A DNA stretch of 64,000 bases from DAIOEK01 sp963828285 (GTDB lineage Bacteria; Chloroflexota; Anaerolineae; Anaerolineales; Anaerolineaceae): contig CAWHEB010000002.1 in NCBI GenBank assembly GCA_963828285.1, forward strand, positions 1,488,001 to 1,552,000, given 5' to 3'. Both the position numbers and the translations under genes were made by a program. A model generated the notes under the pieces. It saw only the letters and a list, made by a program, of their open reading frames with translations, was not told where the DNA came from and made no database searches. Each line of letters starts with the position of its first letter. Position 1 is the first letter of the stretch. Positions 61,184 to 64,000 of the stretch are shown here, in pieces.

Positions 61184-61242
61184 GTAAAAATTATACCAGA
61201 AGGCTATTGCCCCCATTTTTCCTGTATGCTAGACTAAACACT
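61184..61242. promoter_or_regulatory. Compact divergent promoters of the LysM and TPR genes
   Basis: Minus strand: extended -10 TGGTATAAT, hexamer at 61190-61195, 6 nt before ATG 61183. Plus strand: TTGCCC (61207-61212), 17 bp, TAGACT (61230-61235, with TGC before it), 7 nt before ATG 61243. Neither gene has a Shine-Dalgarno. Confidence 0.6.
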
Positions 61243-63003
61243 ATGGCAGAAGACCCATTACTTGAGCAAGCACTAACCGCTTTACGAGGATACGACCGCA
61301 AACAGGCTCGTGAAGTATTGACACGCCTGATCAAAGCGGATCCTAAAAACATCCGTTACTGGTTATGGCTAAGCACTGCGGTAGATACTCCCAAGGAGAT
61401 CATCTATTGTTTACAAGAAATTCTAAAACTTGATCCAAACCACCCGATTGCAGTAAAAGGATTGACTTACTTTGGTGTATTGAAAGCCGAGAAAAACGCC
61501 CAAAACCTATTCACTGAAAAAAAAGACTGGCAGACTGATCTTAGAAAGAAAATCGCGCCAGTCATCGTACCAAAGACAAAAAAACCAGCAAGAGATACTC
61601 GGAAACTGATCGTATCCGCATTAGGCGGAGCTCTGATTATTGGTTTCATTGTTCTTGCAGCCATCTTCATTCCTCGACTTACCAAGCCTCGAACCCAGGT
61701 TATTACGATCAATAGACCTACCAGCAAGCCTACAGCCACTTATCTGCCAACGAATACACCTTTCGGGTATAAACCTTCGCCTACACCAGTCAGACCCACT
61801 CCATTGTCAAATTTGTTGGAGCAAACCTACACTCCAACACCACTGTATGTCGTTACTCCGCATAATACAGAGGCGTATACGATGGCAATGAAAGCTTATT
61901 TGGATGGAGAATGGGACCTGGCTACCTATTATTTTGAACAGGCGATTGAAGCGGAACCGGGTCAGGCTGATCTGTTTTTCTATTTGGGTGAGATCGAGCG
62001 CCAGCAGGGTGCCTGGAATGAAGCATTACGCCAGTATGAAAAGGCAATGAACTTGAACACCAGTTTTCCTGCAGCCATGTTGGCTCATGCCCAGGTTTTG
62101 CAGAAAGTAAAGCCGGACACGTTTATTATCGACGACCTCAACGAAGTGATCGCTGCCGATCCATCCATGGTCGAAGCCTATATTGAAAGGGCATATCAAT
62201 TTCTAAACCGAGCAAATTACGATGAAGCGTTAAAGGACTTGTCAGCCGCAAATGACCTTCGTCCAGATTCAGCTATAGTGTATTCTGTGATGGCGCAAGT
62301 ATATCTCTCGGAAAATATGCCTGAATTGGCATTGGAAAATGCAAAGAAAGCATACGCTGCAGATAAGACAATGATCGACAATTACCTCATTCTAGGGTCA
62401 GCATATATTGCCAATGGACAGATGGAAGCTTCAATTGATCCCCTGGAGATCTACCTCAGTTTCCATAAAAAAGATTTTAGTGTTTATGCAAAACTTGGGA
62501 TCGGTTATTTTGCTGCGGGTAATATCGATAAGGCTATGGAAAACCTGAATGAGGCATTGCGACTTGAACCGAAACAGTATCAGGCATTGGTTACTCGAGG
62601 TATCATCCGGTTAGATGAGGGAAAACTTCTCGATTCGGTGGAAGATTTTACAGATGCACTGAAGGTCAACGACAATGGATTTGACGCTGTCTATTATCGC
62701 GGAAAAGCCTATATGGCACTTCGGAAATACTATGATGCTTATAATCAATATTTGCGCGCAGAAAACCTAGCTCCGACCCCAATAAAAAAAGCAGAGTGTA
62801 TTTACCTGCAAGCCAAAGCGGCAACTGCCCGAGGTGATAGGGCATTCTATATAGATTCATGGACAAGACTACTTGCAGAACCTGCAGAAAACATGCCCAT
62901 CGAATGGAGAATCGAAGCTGAATTAGCAATAACACCTTGTGATGGGGATGCCTGCATCCAGCGAACAGCGACGTATGACGCTCTATTCACACCTACACCG
63001 TAA
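61243..63003 (+). CDS. TPR-repeat membrane protein
   Basis: A 586-residue protein. A short N-terminal TPR-like region (residues about 1-80) is followed by one TM helix (about 126-148, LGGALIIGFIVLAAIFI), a T/P-rich extracellular linker (about 160-220) and about nine TPR units (YYFEQAIEAEPGQADLFFYLGEIERQQG, then repeats to about residue 560, including MENLNEALRLEPKQYQAL). It is probably a scaffold on the outside of the membrane. Its partner is unknown. Leaderless start as judged from the promoter. Confidence 0.82.
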   Translation: MAEDPLLEQALTALRGYDRKQAREVLTRLIKADPKNIRYWLWLSTAVDTPKEIIYCLQEILKLDPNHPIAVKGLTYFGVLKAEKNAQNLFTEKKDWQTDLRKKIAPVIVPKTKKPARDTRKLIVSALGGALIIGFIVLAAIFIPRLTKPRTQVITINRPTSKPTATYLPTNTPFGYKPSPTPVRPTPLSNLLEQTYTPTPLYVVTPHNTEAYTMAMKAYLDGEWDLATYYFEQAIEAEPGQADLFFYLGEIERQQGAWNEALRQYEKAMNLNTSFPAAMLAHAQVLQKVKPDTFIIDDLNEVIAADPSMVEAYIERAYQFLNRANYDEALKDLSAANDLRPDSAIVYSVMAQVYLSENMPELALENAKKAYAADKTMIDNYLILGSAYIANGQMEASIDPLEIYLSFHKKDFSVYAKLGIGYFAAGNIDKAMENLNEALRLEPKQYQALVTRGIIRLDEGKLLDSVEDFTDALKVNDNGFDAVYYRGKAYMALRKYYDAYNQYLRAENLAPTPIKKAECIYLQAKAATARGDRAFYIDSWTRLLAEPAENMPIEWRIEAELAITPCDGDACIQRTATYDALFTPTP

Positions 63004-63014
63004 TTTTAATAAAT

Positions 63015-63041
63015 AAAAAAGCTCCTTCAAGGAGCTTTTTT
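63015..63041. terminator. Bidirectional intrinsic terminator
   Basis: AAAAAAGCTCCTT (63015-63027) pairs with AAGGAGCTTTTTT (63029-63041), practical loop TTCAA, giving T-runs for both the TPR gene and the convergent LOG gene. Confidence 0.85.
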
Positions 63042-63043
63042 AT

Positions 63044-63628
63044 TTATTCTCTTGTTACCCAACGTGCTAAATTCTTTGGATGCTGATAATTCTCAAGTTT
63101 ATTGAGTAGTTCTTTTGGATCTGAGGAGGATACCAACAGCTCAGCATGTTCCGGATAGATGAATCCTTCTACTTTTGCATGCTCGATCATCATTAGCATC
63201 GGATCAAAGTAACCCTCAATATTTAATGCCCCGATCGGTTTCTGATGCAATCCAATTTGGGACCATGTCAATGCCTCAAAAAGCTCGTCAAATGTGCCAA
63301 AACCACCCGGAAGGGCAACCAGGACATCTGCCAGATCATTCATCCTTTTCTTGCGGCTCTGGATATCCGGAGTCACTTCAAGGTTTGTCAGATTGTCGGC
63401 AATGAGTTGAGACTGGTTCAAGTTCTCCGGGACAACACCAGTAACTTCTCCACCAGCATGCAAGACTCCACCGGCGATTGCACCCATCAACCCGGTTTTG
63501 CCCCCACCGAAGATCAATCGTATTCTTCGTTCTGCCAATTCCTTCCCAAAATTTCGGGCAGCAGTATAAAAAGAAGAATGGATCTCATCTGAAGAACCGC
63601 AATAAACACAAATAGACTGAATCTTCAT
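63044..63628 (-). CDS. LOG-family protein (TIGR00730; cytokinin-activating-like phosphoribohydrolase)
   Basis: A 194-residue Rossmann-fold hydrolase of nucleotide monophosphates (N-glycosidic cleavage in characterised members). ICVYCGSSDE, FGGGKTGLMGAIAGGVL and the signature PGGFGTFDELFEALTWSQ (PGGxGTxxE, catalytic Glu) are clear. The true substrate in bacteria is often uncertain. The start is 6 bp after the stop of the HAD gene on the same strand. Confidence 0.9.
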   Translation of the reverse strand: MKIQSICVYCGSSDEIHSSFYTAARNFGKELAERRIRLIFGGGKTGLMGAIAGGVLHAGGEVTGVVPENLNQSQLIADNLTNLEVTPDIQSRKKRMNDLADVLVALPGGFGTFDELFEALTWSQIGLHQKPIGALNIEGYFDPMLMMIEHAKVEGFIYPEHAELLVSSSDPKELLNKLENYQHPKNLARWVTRE

Positions 63629-63634
63629 GATTGT

Positions 63635-64000
63635 TTAACCAAGCTCCTCTGGATTAATATTGAATAGTGCTGACATCTCTGCTGTTGCTTCTAGAATAAG
63701 ATCCGCACCCGATCGCCGTAATTCTCTTTCCTCACCAAAACCTGATAAGACTCCAATGGATTGGGCGCCAGCCCTTTTGGCACTTTCGATATCAACTGTG
63801 GTATCACCGACCATCAACAGCTGATCAGGTCTTAAGTGAAATTGTTCTGCGGCGAAGATCAGAGGATCAGGATATGGCTTGGTATGTTCACAGGTTGTTC
63901 CATGTACGATGATAGTAAAGTATTTTCGCAATCCTGCAGATTCCAGAAAAATATTCGTTTCCCATTCACCACGCACCGTAACAATTGCCAGGGGATACTT
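63635..64000 (-). CDS. HAD-family hydrolase, 5' end cut by the window edge
   Basis: The C-terminal ~121 residues of a HAD phosphatase (Gph/PGP-like). The frame stays open to base 64000, with AIVTVRGEWETNIFLE carrying the motif II Thr region. TKPYPDPLIFAAEQF gives the motif III Lys and MVGDTTVDIESAKRAG the motif IV Asp pair, followed by LSGFGEEREL. Motif I with the nucleophile Asp would lie outside the window. Substrate undetermined. Probably co-transcribed with the LOG gene. Confidence 0.85.
   Translation of the reverse strand, partial: KYPLAIVTVRGEWETNIFLESAGLRKYFTIIVHGTTCEHTKPYPDPLIFAAEQFHLRPDQLLMVGDTTVDIESAKRAGAQSIGVLSGFGEERELRRSGADLILEATAEMSALFNINPEELG

Overview
The window looks like chromosome of a fermentative, anaerobic Chloroflexota bacterium, most plausibly class Anaerolineae. 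That is inference from gene content: an FMN-riboswitch-controlled RibXY-type riboflavin importer, ADP-forming acyl-CoA synthetase, aldehyde:ferredoxin oxidoreductase, a multi-subunit formate dehydrogenase, a degenerate PBP1C-like protein and many T/P-rich lipoproteins. No rRNA or taxonomic marker was available to settle it. There is no phage, IS element or CRISPR array. One tRNA (Arg, anticodon GCG) is present.

Layout. (1) 1-3.57 kb is a patchy accessory region: the 3' part of a DSP-like phosphatase, an orphan membrane protein, a HEAT-repeat/membrane gene and an NTF2-like lipoprotein gene (both frameshifted), two copies of a 34-bp hairpin repeat, and about 500 bp of hairpins and promoter-like sites without a gene. 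(2) 3.56-6.31 kb: promoter, FMN riboswitch, terminator, then ribX (permease), ribY (binding protein, frameshifted) and ribZ (ATPase). (3) 6.3-8.4 kb: a MerR regulator with its own promoter and a VWA protein. (4) 8.5-16.1 kb: a tightly overlapping DNA end-processing operon of two UvrD/AddAB-type helicase subunits (one with an abnormal motif II), a RecB/AddB-type Fe-S nuclease and RecJ with a large C-terminal extension. It is followed by a stand-alone ScoMcrA-type head domain and DNA repair glycosylase Tag. (5) 17-25.1 kb: MBL-fold hydrolase, DUF1028 protein, then fdhD, mobA and a three-gene NAD-linked formate dehydrogenase. (6) 25.2-34.6 kb: a rifampin-phosphotransferase-like PEP-synthase relative (frameshifted), KdpDE-like sensor/regulator, KimA-type potassium importer and acyl-CoA synthetase (ADP-forming). 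(7) 34.6-39.4 kb: DUF362 protein, aldehyde ferredoxin oxidoreductase and DUF3048 lipoprotein, all on the minus strand. (8) 39.6-47.2 kb: YjjX-type NTPase, EamA transporter, SurE, tRNA-Arg, S41 protease, and a PadR-4TM-MFS operon with a palindromic operator. (9) 47.2-58.8 kb: a long minus-strand run dnaE-pfkA-DUF3090-SCO1664-hom-folK-folP-PBP. (10) 58.9-64 kb: SDR, cupin_5, LysM lipoprotein, TPR membrane protein, LOG-family hydrolase and a HAD phosphatase cut by the window end.

Two cross-cutting signals stand out. First, six genes are split by what looks like a single-base frameshift, five of them consistent with one extra base. This hints at assembly error, though true pseudogenes cannot be excluded. 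Second, several genes (tag, mobA, acyl-CoA synthetase, the LysM lipoprotein, the TPR protein) have a -10 hexamer ending 6-7 nt before the ATG, so leaderless mRNAs are predicted. The riboflavin/VWA segment is visibly more GC-rich than the dnaE-pfkA segment (sample 60-base lines: 65% at 4081-4140, 42% at 54061-54120), which suggests different histories.
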